Shown piece by piece: positions 25,772 to 38,542 of a stretch of DNA of 64,000 nt. Under the pieces are notes generated by a model that saw only the letters and a program-made list of their open reading frames with translations, was not told the DNA's origin and did not search any database. Location: the NCBI RefSeq assembly GCF_041260155.1, contig NC_091948.1:4096501-4160500 (forward strand), written 5' to 3'. This stretch comes from Ptychodera flava (lineage: Eukaryota; Hemichordata; Enteropneusta; Ptychoderidae). Both the position numbers and the translations under genes were made by a program. Position 1 is the stretch's first letter. Every line of letters begins with the position of its first letter.

Positions 25772-25785
25772 GTCTCTATGGTAAT
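25772..25785 (+). promoter_or_regulatory. X-box-like RFX site upstream of CFAP53
   Basis: GTCTCTATGGTAAT matches the ciliary X-box pattern (GTnnYY-AT-RGnAAC) at all but about two positions. It lies about 325 bp before the CFAP53 ATG. RFX factors drive many ciliary genes through such sites. Confidence 0.4.
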
Positions 25786-26108
25786 GTGACGTGTACAGAT
25801 ACACTTCCCCGGTACAGTATTTTGGCACCATCGAACTGCGTATCAGACACTTTGCTAAGATCAGATTGTTTGTTTCCGCAATTTTTCAGTCTCACACTAG
25901 GAGTTGAATCGTCTAGATTCCCTTCAACGGACACCAATCGCCAGAATTAGGGGCGTCAAAATTGTGCACGAGTGTCTGTTCGTCGTAGCTTTGCGTGTTG
26001 TTGGTCGCCAAGCCTACTGTACCACAACTTCAACGTTACTGTGTAGGCTTTGCATCAGCTGTCTGCAGCAGCCCGTGAGAATTACTGGAAACTTTCACAT
26101 TTAGCATC

Positions 26109-29100
26109 ATGCTCGCCTACCAAACAAAGAGGAGGACCCGTGAATACACGGGTCCGACACCACATTCTGTTGCTATCGTAAGTACATACCGTTTTTTCCC
26201 GGGTTTTCTTTTGACTAAATTGACATTTAGAATTACACATTGCCGTCGGGATGAGCATTGTTGTAACGAATGATACAGCAGTGTATAACTTCACAAGATT
26301 GAGGGTAGGAACATGGAGGTTGAAAACAGATAACCTGTCGCCTTGGCACAACTGATTTTCCCTTAATTGGTGTATGAAAGTACTCCGCCGTCGATTAACT
26401 AAATGTATGAATACAAGTCCTTGATGTGAGTAGGAGGGTTAATAAACTTTATTATAATGCTTGTTTTTCATTGGTATCGACACGATCTCTTCACAAGACA
26501 CTTTTCTCATTTTTCCCCCAGCGTGCGAAAATGCCGAGTAAGTTTCCCCCAGATCACTTGATTCTGGAAAGACGAAAGCAAGACGACATGAGGGAGGAAG
26601 CCGAAGCTCTGGTGAGGTACAACAAAATGTATGATTTGAAGAATGACTGGGAGACAATAACAGACAGAAGAATCCAACAGAACACGGTGAAAAGGCGGGT
26701 TAAAAATCTCATGCAACAGGAGGAATTTAATCTTGAAGACAGAAGACAAAGGTATTGGTTCTTTCTGTCACAACTTTCTCCCTCGGGTGGATTTTTGATT
26801 TTAAAAAGTTAGCATCAACCTCAGTGTCCTGTAGGACAGACAATGGAGCTACGTAGCTCCATGGACAGACATTGCTCGCAATTATTCTGTTAATGCAGAG
26901 AGACAGTATTTCACTTACCGTCTATTGTGAATGTAATGTTCATTACCCCCTGTTGCAGTTGTGCTCTTCTTCACAATCATTGTACAATCAATTTACTTCA
27001 TAATTTGTTCTCTTACTAGAGCTATTACCAAAAATAACATACAAAAAATAAACATATAATAAATACTGAATAAATAAGATTTGATAGATTATGGAAAAAA
27101 TTTTCAATTTCCATGAAATGTTAGGCACCTAAAAACTGATTGTTTAATTTAATTGCATATGTTCAGTTCCATCTTTTGTGTTTTAAGGGTCAATCATTCC
27201 TTAAGTTAACTTATTGGCTTTGTCCCACACATACTAATATCAAAATATTCAGACACCCATTCAGGAAATTACGCTTGTTCATCTACCAAGGATGTACAAT
27301 ACAGCTGAAATTCATATTTGTCTGTGAAACTTATGCTTTATATGATACATTTCTTACCCATAGATTGAGGGAGCTTCTTGCCGCTGAAGAAAGACAATAC
27401 CTGATAGAGATGGAGGACAAGCAGGAAACGGTTCTGGAAAGACAGGCTAAAATGAGAGAGCGGGCAAAATTCTTGAAAGAAAAGAGAGAGCAAGAAAGGT
27501 TACAGATTGTTGCAGAGAAGCTAGATCAGAAATGGAGGTAAGTTTTAATTTTGAATTGATCTTATGATTGATAGTGAAGTGTTTATTTGATGGCATGCTT
27601 TCTTTGAGACAGAAAACAGCTCTTTCACATTTAGACATGTTTGTGATAGTTTAGTTATCTGTTTCAAAGTTTGCCTTTGTCATCTGTATCAATATTTTGT
27701 CGACATAGCAGTGTTTCTCTAGAGAGGGGGACAGGGGGATTCCCCCTCTGTTGACATGTTGGCACCCCCTAGTAATTTGTTAAGCTGCACCAGCCCCCAT
27801 GAAATGGTGCTAGTCACACCTCACGAGATCCCCCCTAAATTTTCTGGTAAAGGGGAAAATCCTCCTTTTGATGCCATCCTGGACGAAACACTGATGTAGG
27901 TACTACAAAATCATGTCAGGACAAATTCATACCAGTCATGTTACCAATAGAAGGTAGTTGATTTCACGTGAGGATACATGATTTATCGACACGTGATTCA
28001 TACAAACTGTTAATAACCGTAATCATTAAAAAACAACTCTCTTCTCTAGAAATGAATGTGAAGAGCTGCGTTCCACACTATCACGCCGCCACCAGGACGA
28101 GGTCTGCACAGAACGCATGAAACAACTTGAAATCAAGGCAGAGATGGAGAGACAGAAGCAGGCTGAGGAGCAAATGTATGCAGAGCTGTGGGAGCAAGAC
28201 AGGCTGGCCAAGGCTGCCAGGGAAGAAAGAGAAGCTATGGAACTCATGGCCAGAAACAAAGATGTGCTGGATACTTTAGAGTTGCAGAAAGCTGCACTGG
28301 AGCAACAGAGAGCAGAGGAGAGAAGACTGAAGGAAGAAGAGGCAGAACTTTTGGTAAGATTTCCCCTCACCACAATATTGCATTACCGTACTCTTGGTTA
28401 ACACTCTTTTACAACCGTGTCAAAATGCATTTCAAAAATGACTTTAGCAAGTGGTAGCCTGTTCATTCCATTTCCCAGTCCTTCAGTCCAATAACCCTGT
28501 TGAAAACAATGGGGAAAAACCTAAATCTTGTGGTGACAAATTGAACTGTCTCATCACATAGCATAGCTACCCCATTTCAGTTGTGTGTTGTGATCCATGT
28601 ACAGCAAGGATTTGAATGAAATTATTGTAGATCTGTGTTTTTTTGTGATTTATTCAACCAAACAGGTGTATTTGTGAAAAAACATACATTTATGCTCAGA
28701 TGGTGATAATTTGTTGCTTGAGTTTTTTGAAAAAGAGAGAAAAAGATGAAATTGATATCAGCCTATTACAATTAGAGGTATTTACTCATTCATATGTACT
28801 TTCTGATATGCACAGACTGCTTGTACATATGTCAAATTATAAAAAAGAGCTTGTGTGAGCTTTGCTGTAGAACAACACCAATGCCTTTTATGCCTTTTTT
28901 CTTCATGGAAGAGAGGACTGAAGAGTTTGATGTTAAGTGTTTTAGGCATTCATGATTGTTTGTTTGGCTGTTTATGTTTCCAGAGGGAGCAGAGAAAGCT
29001 TCGTCAACTGGAAGAGCAGCGTGCACTGGAAGAGAAACGTGCCAGGCAGGCCGCCACCAGGGATGAACTCGACAGATCGCTGAAACTGAAGATGAAGAAG

Positions 29101-30525
29101 AAGGCCAAGGAAGTACAAGAAGAACTGGCTCTGGACATGAAGATCTTAGAAAATCTCCTTGAAGAGTCACGCAATGAAGCCATGGAACAGGAGCAAAGAA
29201 AGGTGAATATTATATTTTCCCTTTTCATATCTGTTTTATATCTGTAATTAAGATATTTGTAATATCTGTGTGGTTTGGTAAATGCCATAGTTCCAAATGG
29301 TATTTTTGAATCAATGTATGTGAAGTTTAGTGAAAGATGAAACAATAACTATGAAAAGTCTAAAAAGAGATGAGTTTGCCTTTTACTGAACTTGACACAA
29401 TGTTACAACCATCGCATGACCAAGATCATAGCAAGAACATTCCAAAACTGCATAGAGCTACAAGTAACATGGTGTGTTCTTATGTTTCTGCCCACAGCTT
29501 GAATTACGAGAGGAACAGCAACGGTACCGTGAGTATCTCCGTCAGCAGCTGGAAGAAGAGAAGCTACGGGAGAAGGAGCTTGATCGCGTTGTGAACGAGG
29601 AGGTGGAGAAACAGTGGCAGAAGAGGCTAGAGCAGTGGGCCAGAGAGAGAGAAGCAAGAAAGAAACTGATGAGAGAAGTGCTCAGGGAAAGACAGATTCA
29701 AGTGGAAGAAAAATGTAAGTGAATCCATCTGATCATCAGGGGAAATATTTGCAGAGTCAAATTCTCTAGAGAAAAAAATCTTTGGTGTTATGTCAGGTGT
29801 AGGTGTATAGTGTGTTTGAATGTATCTTCTGACATGGTATACCAAGAGAAACTCTCCCAATCTCCTTTTTAGCTGATTTATTGAATGAAATATTGTGAAC
29901 TACATTGATAAGTAGGAAATCGCACAGTTTAGGAAAAAAACTCTGGTTCTTTTGGTTCTTACATTCTTTTCACATACACTATGCTGGCAATGGAAATAGA
30001 ACGTTATTTACGAATTACTGGGTACCACAATAATTCTACACTATCCTACTTTAAGAAGAACAACTAGTTTGAGGAGACAAGTCTTGTCAAATGTTTTGGG
30101 ATTATACTTACACCAAGATCACAATTCAAGTGAATTTTCACCATGTGCAAGGTCTCACCATTTCTTTCGCTCTTCTTTTATCTGCAGTGGCCGCCAACAA
30201 GCTTCTTCAAGAGGAGGCCCGCCGGGAGCAGGAAGCCATGCACGCCGCCATCGCAGAGCACAAACGTCTGGAAGCTGAGAGGGAGGCCAAGGTCAAGGCA
30301 CAGAACCTGCAGTATCAGTCAGACCTGCTGGGACAAGTTGATTATGATATCAGGAGGAAAGAAATTGACAAGGAAGAGGAGTACAGGGAGTATCTTAAAG
30401 GACTTGAGGCAGAGGCCCAATATCAAGCCAAGTTGAAGGAGGCCCTCGAGAGGCCAGTGATTGATAAGACACATCCAATGAGACGCGCATACATGGCAAG
30501 ACAGAGCAGTGCCAAGGGATTCTAG
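26109..30525 (+). CDS. CFAP53: CFAP53 (CCDC11), cilia and flagella-associated protein 53 (516 aa)
   Basis: Seven coding exons: 26109-26177, 26522-26751, 27364-27537, 28050-28353, 28984-29202, 29498-29714 and 30188-30525. They total 517 codons including the stop, with every junction in phase, against 514 aa in human. The short first exon (MLAYQTKRRTREYTGPTP) matches the human start (..VQREVKGPTP). Later matches are LRELLAAEE, VAEKLDQKWRNECEELR, EEQMYAELWEQDRLAK and the C-terminal HPMRRA. Almost the whole protein is Glu/Lys/Arg-rich coiled coil, as expected for the trichohyalin-plectin-like family. In vertebrates CFAP53 works at centriolar satellites, basal bodies and axonemal microtubules, and its loss causes laterality defects. 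It is divergent from SKA1, and an X-box-like site lies upstream. Intron 3 holds a short hAT-like MITE. Confidence 0.95.
26134..26155 (+). other. Perfect hairpin inside CFAP53 exon 1
   Basis: GGACCCGTG and CACGGGTCC pair exactly around a 4-base loop (AATA), beginning 25 bases after the first base of the ATG. In mRNA it would sit just after the start codon. It may simply reflect codon choice. Confidence 0.6.
27709..27893. mobile_element. hAT-like MITE in CFAP53 intron 3
   Basis: The ends are CAGTGTTTC at 27709 and GAAACACTG ending at 27893, an inverted pair of nine bases; CAGTG termini are common in hAT elements. The 185-bp body is rich in C and G runs. A clean 8-bp target duplication is not visible, so the family call is tentative. 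Confidence 0.5.
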
Positions 30526-30847
30526 CAGTAGAATGTACAATCTTCTTCCTGTCATCGTTCCACTCTTGACTTACATTTTCTACTTATAAATATTATTCCT
30601 TCAGTTTCACCATATATGGATCAGTTCAACCAATAATGATAAGGCATCCATCATCTTTTTACAAAAAGCATTTTCTGATCTGATCCAAATGAAGGATATA
30701 CAACGTTGGTTTGGCATGCGGCATGTTATACAATTTTAAGTTTCTGGTCTGGTCCGTCCTACGGGATATCATGTCACTTGAGTCCCTACACAAATGTTTT
30801 TTATGTATTTGTTGTCAACTGTGCGACAGCATTGTCTGTAAATATGA

Positions 30848-30853
30848 AATAAA
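30848..30853 (+). promoter_or_regulatory. CFAP53 poly(A) signal
   Basis: AATAAA, 323 bp past the CFAP53 stop codon; it is the first canonical hexamer downstream. Further copies near 31109 and 31167 could be alternatives. Confidence 0.6.
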
Positions 30854-31980
30854 CAAAACTACTGTCAACACAGATAAATTGTAATTGTAAACTCATTAAG
30901 ATAATGCACATTATTTTTGTTGATATGTGGTTCTAGTAATTTGCAGTGTCAAGTTTCCCACAAGATAAATCCTGCTGGCACTGCCAGACTTGTATATATA
31001 TGTATCTCCAACGTAAACTCAATGAGAGTTTCATCAACATTACATTGTTGATGCTGATTATGACCAATGTCATAAACATTCAATGATTTATTATTAGTCT
31101 CCAGAAGGAAATAAAGTCAAAGCTTTATCAATTGATATAAACATGTATATAATCATTGATTTTATTAATAAAGGACAGTTTCACACAATGCATGGTGAGA
31201 TTTTGTCTTTTTTAGAATTTTTAATTTCCATGATGCAGATTTATACTGTACAAGTGGACCCCCCACTTCAATGAAATTTTCATTATGTTGAAACTCTACA
31301 GTACGCAAACTTTAACATAAACTTCGTATGTGTCAATCTTTGTAAGGAGAATGAAATGAGATATCAAGGTCTTCACAACAGCTCTCGAGAACGGGAGTCA
31401 TGCACTAATATACAGAGCGCCCTCTGTTGGCCATGTCAGCGTGGAATAATCTCATCATGTGGGGGCAGTGTGCTTTTGAGATAGGTCCAGTCACCGTCCG
31501 TGGGTGGAGGAACGGTGGTCCAGTCATGAGGGCCTGCATGGCCGAAATGATAGGACTCTCACCATTTAATGTACTTGACCAGATATTTCTAAGGTGAAAT
31601 ACAATTTTGAAATTTTAAGGTAATTTTTCCAAGGGATGGATAATTGGATTCTCGAACTTTTAAAATATATGAGGCTATCCCCGTTGGGAGCTCATTTTGA
31701 AGCTTATGAATTAAATATTTTTTTACCGGCATAGTTTTGTGAAAATCGTGAATTTCGTTTTTCCCCATAGAGATAGTACAGGGATTGCGGCCATGTTTAA
31801 TGTCTAACATCTTGTAATTTTTTTCTCTAGAACCAAAAATTTGCATGGTGGCCCAGATTTTGATTCTTGTTTTGGAAAATAATGGTTGGAAGTTTGAGAA
31901 ATTTAAAGTGTGAGTAACAGTAAAGTCTTTCACTTTCGAGGCTTTGCGCGAACCACCGTGATACAATCACATTTGCTCCC

Positions 31981-32062
31981 AGCTGTGGGTCCATAGCTGT
32001 GGTGCTTTCAGACGGGATTCAGGAATCCCGTCTGAAAACATCACAGCTATGGACGCACAGCT
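31981..32062. repeat. 82-bp hairpin with 40-bp arms
   Basis: The arms start AGCTGTG and meet at GGGATTC-AG-GAATCCC. They match at 37 of 40 positions by hand alignment. The 2-base loop and near-perfect stem suggest a minimal palindromic MITE. Its length also suits a small hairpin RNA precursor, though nothing shows expression. Confidence 0.85.
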
Positions 32063-32503
32063 AATTTGCCCCTTGAACTGCTCCCTACCAAACCAGTCGC
32101 TTTTATTCAGCATTAATCGTAAGGTGTTAATTTTTTCATTGTTTTAGAATTATTGAGTCAGATCCAAAGTTAAGATCTCGACACTAATATGCACAAATGG
32201 CCGTGGAAAGAAAAACCTCAAACTGCAGTAGGCTGGAAAATGTAAAAGAGCGCTTTTGGTGAACGTGTGAGGACAACGTATAATACTGATGAACTTCTGA
32301 TGTATGACCGGTAAACTCGTTTGAAGTACCGGTTGTCGCATATTATACGGTGTTGGGATGTGATATAGTTGTTCCTTCGTACCGTGAAAGCATGGCAAAG
32401 ATTTTCTGAAGAAAGAAGAATATTCACGGAACAGTAGTGGCGATAGCTCTCCTCAGTTAACTTTGGAAACTCCTGAGGACCAGATTGGGGAGAATAAACA
32501 GAT

Positions 32504-32650
32504 GTAAATGAAATGAAAAGTGACCCATGCGGGACTCAAACCCACATCCCCCGAATACATTTCGGATGCTCTACCAACTGAGCTAATGGATCAGTCGGAA
32601 TTACTGTGGTCGGTCCTGTCACTTAGATGGGACTCTTCATTTCATTTGCG
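32504..32650. repeat. Inverted repeat enclosing a tRNA-like unit
   Basis: GTAAATGAAATGAA at 32504 and its near reverse complement TTCATTTCATTTGC ending at 32650 enclose the tRNA-like unit. The repeat extends through AGT..CCCAT on each arm, about 24 bp in all. This may be a small mobile element that captured, or was built from, a tRNA. Confidence 0.6.
32521..32592 (-). tRNA. tRNA-like cloverleaf, anticodon TGT (Thr-like), probably SINE or pseudogene
   Basis: The 72-nt minus-strand sequence folds fully. The acceptor GATCCAT pairs with ATGGGTC and the discriminator is A. The D arm is GCTC-AGTTGGTA-GAGC, the anticodon stem TCCGA/TCGGG, and the T arm GTGGG-TTTGAGT-CCCGC. A TTTT terminator follows after one base. 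The anticodon loop AATGTAT gives TGT. Position 33, however, is A instead of the near-universal T, and the unit sits inside an inverted repeat. A tRNA-derived repeat or inactive gene is therefore more likely than a working tRNA-Thr. Confidence 0.5.
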
Positions 32651-33492
32651 TGTAGCCTACAGTGAGTTTGGACTAAACTCATCACCTAATCTTTCTGCCT
32701 AAGGATCCTACATGATTCGACAGGGCTCGCACAGAAGTCACCAGCTTAGGAATTGATTTTTGGTAATGAGGATCAGTCATAAGAATGATACAAAGCCAGG
32801 GAAGCGTATTTTTTTGTTTCAGTAACAATTTCAAAACCCAAAGAATAAACAGTTTGAAGTGTTCGAGTGTTGAAAACACACGTGGTCCCGTTAGGCCTAT
32901 ATTCGTCGTTTTTTCCCGCCGTAGAGAGAGAGAGAGTACTTTACGAAAGTTTCAAAGTCTTAGAGATGGGATCGGATAGTTTGATGAAAACATACTTCAT
33001 AGCATTGTCATCTGTGTTTAGGGGTTCCGCCACAGCAAACAAGTCGTTCGTTACCAGAATACTTGTTCATCTTTTACAGGCTTTGCGCACGCTATGTAGA
33101 TTCTAAAGATAACCCATATCTGAAGTTGGTAGGTATGAAAACGTACACATCTTTTTCAATTATAACAGATGCAAAAATTCCTGCTTAGCATTATATTCAC
33201 TTCTCCGCAATAACATTTTTTTTTTCAAAATGCGCACAAAAAGCATATTTACATTTAAAACCACCCCGGTAAGTTATTACTATAGCCTACTGATGCCCTG
33301 CTACAGCATCCTGGTGCACGGTGCATGGTGGCGCCCTATAACTTACTCGTCTAATCGACCAAGTTGTCTCTGCGTGTCCGAAGCATGTTGTTTTAATCGA
33401 TTGTGTATTCGGTATATAAAAGATAATTTAAGGAAGTTTGTATAAAAATGTATATACATTATTTACACAAATATATATCTAGCCGTGCCGTG

Positions 33493-33647
<155 letters not shown>

Positions 33648-36600
33648 TATGTGCATCAGGCACACAACAGACAGACAGACCGACACACATTTTCTAATTC
33701 GAGAGTTCGAGATCACTTCAATTGCACACTTTTATTCCCTAAGGCTGAGCAGCGAAATGAAAATTATTTGTAGTGTTCAATTATATTTTGCAAGTATTTA
33801 CTTCCTTTCAAAATTCGATTGTAAATTTTCTTCTCCATTTGCAATGTTCGTAAATGTAATTGCTATATATTTTGCGTTCGTTTTGCTATGTGGACTCAAT
33901 GTAGGCCTAACCTTATGTAAGTTGTCCGGAATAATTGTGACACATTGCAATTTACAAAACCTTTGTATGAATAAGAATAATTTAGAGATCAAAAATATCT
34001 GCGCTTTTTTATTTTTTCAGACCGAGTCTCATTTCGATGGTGTAAGCAATTTTAAGCAATCATTACCGTTCTAAAACTTGTTGATATTACTCTACTTCGC
34101 GCCATGGAAACGACATTGTTTGCCTGAAGGTGTCAGGAAGTGATCGAAAGTTAGTTTCATCAAAATATTTGCATAACAATACTTTCATCCAAGATGGCGT
34201 CGACCGGGGAATGCGGAACGATTGGAAAGGGAAATTGCCGTTGCTTCTGAGTGGTGTTCGGCCCATTCAACGAACACTACCGCGAGAAACCGACAGAGTG
34301 AAAGAGACGTAAGCGAAATTTGGAAGAATCAGGTAAGGTAATCAATGTTTAGCTTTCTAGGGCGCGGAATGTCTGGCGACTCGTCCCGCTCGCTACACAG
34401 CCAGTGATATAGTTCAGTTGGCTTACGAGCTTCAACCTACGTACGTAAATGCTGAGCACTGACAAGCCACAAGCACAACGACAATAGACATACGTGTGAA
34501 ATATACAGTTAGGAAACACAGCCAGGCGTGTCAGATATTTTTTGGCACAGTGATAAATGTTGCAGGAAACTCGCCCCTTTGCTTCCACATACAACGTCGT
34601 CTGGTGCAGGTGTTCGTCACTTTGCCTTTCGGTTCGAACGATGCGATTTCCCCCAGTGAGTGAAACATCGATGCATCAGCTTGTATTTGGCTAGCGAAGT
34701 GGTATAGCAGTATTGTGTCGGTGACAGAAAAGACAAAACTATACTTTTGACTGACACAATCACTGCTCTGGAATTGATCGACAATCTCTGGCCAGTCCTT
34801 TGACTGGACATTGTATAATAGTACATTTGAACCATATCTCGGGGCTTCTGACCGGGCTTCTGACATCAACATTTTTAATTTAACACCCTTGTTACAAAAT
34901 CGAAAACTCGGGAAAGATACTGTCGCTGCAACCAGCCAAATCGTCAGATATTGTACGTGGGTGGTGGAACCGTTTGTAAATTTTTATTTAAAATTCACTT
35001 TTTGCGATCTGGATCGGCGGCGATCACTGCCATGCACTTGTCGACGGCTTCGCCATATCTCTGAATACCAAATATCGACCCCTCATGCGAGTGCCTTATG
35101 TGCTGTTTTAAACCCAGCGCAACCGTCCTTTGTCAACTCATAGTAACGTTCTTAAGAAATATTGATCTGATGTCGTCAGACATCGATGTTTACAGCTCAA
35201 GTGAGCAAATAGGAAAAGGACTGGGCTAATCTCAACTCTCAGTTCTATTTACAAACGGAAAATACCACACCGTGACGCCGGTGTTATTGCATTAATTTTT
35301 GTGGTAATGCCAATTAACTGGTAGATTTATTAATTTATAATATAAATGGGTTTTTCCCTTTTATGTGCAAATTAATGACAGTTGCCTTGCCATTGCTATT
35401 ACTCTTTGTTGTTTTTCTGTAATTATATCTTTTCAAGATATTCATATAGCTCACGTACACTGCCTGGATAGATATATCGTCTTATCAGTTTCTGGATAAG
35501 ATAATCTATAAATTATACTTCCACATATTTCACAGAACAAAGCTAACACTTCCTTCTAGATTTTAAAGCAAACATACTAGTACTTAATTGAGTTTTAAAA
35601 AAATATTAATGCATTCTATGAGCTACATCTCTCATTTTCAGTTATCAAAATATAAATCTCAAGAAATTCAGCACTTTTTTCTTAATGTATGATACATTTG
35701 GTAATTTTTTTTTAAAATTTTAAAATTGCCATATCTTAATTAGATGGGAAAATGATAAATTCACAGAATTCAAAAAGAATTCTACAATTCCTAATATTAA
35801 TCTACTGTTGCTATATGCCATATCTAACCATCATCTGTTACATGTAAAAAAAAAATCAGATCTAGAAGTCAAACAGGTTTGAAATGGTCTGAAATTTGTA
35901 TGCATCAACAATGATAAACCATTTTGTTTTGCCTCTGGCAGAAATGATAAGTATATAACACATGCACAGAAAAAAAGGAAAAAAAGGGAATTAAAAAATG
36001 AACAGAAGCCTCAGCAGCGTGTTCCTCCAATCTGTTGCATTAAGATAACTAAATTACAGTGGCCATGCAAAAAAGATCTATAGTATTGAACATTTTGTAT
36101 TTTGATTAATGTATTTTATCGTTTTATTTTCCTGTTTGTTTTGATGAATTCAGTGTTTAACAGCTGTGTCAATCACAATTGTAAACACTCAAATATCGAT
36201 CACAATTGTAAATCAAGAGAGACGGTTTTTCATCATTGAGTATTTTTAGAGCATATTTTTCATAAGAGGAAATATAGTAACAATTATAATACTTCTGTAG
36301 ATTAATACTTGTCGAATTTGTTAATTTTACACGTATTCACCATTCACTATTACCCAGAAAGACATAGGGCAATGACCCATAACCACAAAGATACGCTATC
36401 TAAAGTAGGTTTACCTGTGATTTGTAAAAAGATATGAACTCCACATGAGGTTCCACTGGCATGGCCATCTTGGTGCCCTTCTGTGACTGTTAATGCACTA
36501 AACTCATTGATTCTCATTCAATAAAAAGCTTGGTGAAAAAAGATTATTATTGTTTTCATCCACACTGACTCCGCATCTGTCAGCTAAAACATATTGTGGT

Positions 36601-36673
36601 GACTATCGTATTTTGTCATCTACATGTTTTATACTTGTACACTATGCTTAATGCAGCATTAGGCTATATCTAA

Positions 36674-36738
36674 GGCAAAAAAAAAAAAAGAAATGTTTCT
36701 GGTCAGGCCTTTCTTTAAAAAATGGTGCGGCGACGCGG

Positions 36739-36780
<42 letters not shown>

Positions 36781-38237
36781 CCTCCTCCTCCTCAAGGGAG
36801 GGAGCAGGGTCAGTTAAAGCGCCAAAGCTTAGCGGCTAATTTGCATATATCATTTGCATATCATTAATTTATATTTGCATATGGATGTAAGCTTGCACAT
36901 GCATCCACACATACATGTACACTCACAACAAAATGCAATGGTAACACACAAGTGTGCAGTTTGAACATCATGGAAACTCTTTATTACACTTAAATAAATC
37001 ATCACAGTATGGTAATTACAATTGCAATTAAAACAGAAGATTCAGATTGAAACTTTGAGAGCAAGAAATGGTTCGTCTGATTGGAGTTTCATTAATACAT
37101 ATATTGCTAATAAATTGTCAAAACTTGCCAACAAAGAGGAAAATTCACAAGTTTAAGCTTTACACAATTCAAATGCAATTGAGTTTTATATCATTTTTGA
37201 ACGACAAACACCGCGAATAATTTTTCATCACGGGATAGATTTCAACCAGCCCCCCCCCCCCCCCCCCCCCCCCCGCATAACGTCTACTTCCACTGAACAT
37301 CGTCGTTCGATTCTTGATTTTAAAAATACCAACAAGATGATCACAAGAAATGAACTAAGTACAACTAGAATCCCTCGAAAATCAGGTGTAAAATCTTTCA
37401 AAAGTGGTGTCAGAGTGGAACCACACGCGACGCCAGGATCAATGTCAACACGTTGTGAACCTGTCGACCAACATGGCCGCCGCCATATTGAAATTTATGC
37501 AATGTGAACTCGATCGCGATCGTGATCGTACTCAGACAAAACTCATCGTTGTACAATCATAATCAACCTCACCAGTCAACTCTTGTTTCTTTGCGGTCCA
37601 TTTCGTTGATCAAAGTATGGGAATGTGATCAAAGGCCCTGCTAGTGCTACACCGCCTACCTCTGTGAACACTTGTCCGCGATGTATACTGTCTTTGTTGG
37701 TCGTAATAGTCGTTCTGGAATGAAAATTTGTGAACAACCCAGCCGATTCTTCTATTGTTTTAACGTTCCTCTCAACACTTCCGGACAACTTATCTGATGC
37801 ATACCATACTTCACATCTTCCACTCTTTCACAAGGTTAAAAGTTGCAGTGAGCGCTTAGACAATGTATGCATCAGCTGGTAGCTACGCAGAGCGTGTGAA
37901 CTAAAGGATGGCGGGAATATTTTAAAGCGTAGCGGGGAGAATCAAAGCGTAGCGGGGGGGGGGGGGAGGCGAAAGCGTAGCGGGACCGCTATGGCCTGGG
38001 GATAACACTGAGTTTTGTAGTTTTATCAATATAGTAACATTTAAACTGTTCATGCAGTCACTGATCATGTGCCCCAAAGAATTTTCTTTCTCTTCAGCCG
38101 TTTTGGTTTGGTGTTATAGTAATCAGTATGTAGTTTGCCACAGCCGCCGGCCTCAAACCAGGAAAAAAAAGGATGACGCGCTGTTTTTCAAGTGACGCGC
38201 GCGCTGACCAGAAACATTTCTTTTTTTTTTTTTGGCC
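36674..38237. mobile_element. Harbinger-like non-autonomous transposon, 1.56 kb, TAA duplication
   Basis: Terminal inverted repeats of about 32 bp run GGC(C), then 13-14 A, then GAAATGTTTCTGGTCAG (36674-36705 and 38204-38237). TAA flanks both sides (36671-36673 and 38238-38240), a TWA-type duplication as in PIF/Harbinger. Inside are a 41-bp T run (36740-36780), a 25-bp C run (37250-37274) and a GC-richer block near 37400-37800 with ATGGCCGCCGCC. Near the right end lie three copies of AAAGCGTAGCGGG-like sequence (about 37914-37983). No transposase is recognised. The central block could be captured host promoter sequence; this is inference. Confidence 0.75.
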
Positions 38238-38542
38238 TAAAAAGGACAAATTCAAATCTTGAGGAAACGTTTCAATAACTCCTACTGAGATGCTCCTACT
38301 GACAAAAGACTTGAATGTGGCGTAACCAGGCAATATAGTGAATGTAGACCACAGTAACCAATTGTTGATGGATTTCACCCTCAGGGTTGAAATTGTGGCT
38401 TTGAGAGGTTGAGTTAGCACACAGTGGTGGCTGTCCCTACTAGGCCATCAATTGATATCCTGAAGGTGTCTTTAAGGCCATATCAGACTACGATCAAAGC
38501 CCTGATCACCATTATTTACTTCTTTTCAAGTTTCGTACTATT

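Larger units (their letters stand above)
25482..26108. promoter_or_regulatory. Shared upstream region of SKA1 and CFAP53
   Basis: These 627 bp separate two divergent start codons, so the region must hold both 5' UTRs and probably a bidirectional promoter. It has no evident TATA box near either gene. A CDE/CHR-like pair lies close to SKA1 and an X-box-like site lies further towards CFAP53 (listed separately). Confidence 0.75.

Noticed and set aside
34191-34250. ATGGCGTCGACC start as a gene's first exon
   Set aside because: The frame stops after 18 codons and no conserved continuation or donor was found.
37576-37788. 70-residue minus-strand ORF inside the 1.56-kb element
   Set aside because: No recognisable domain, no splice support and location in a non-autonomous transposon.
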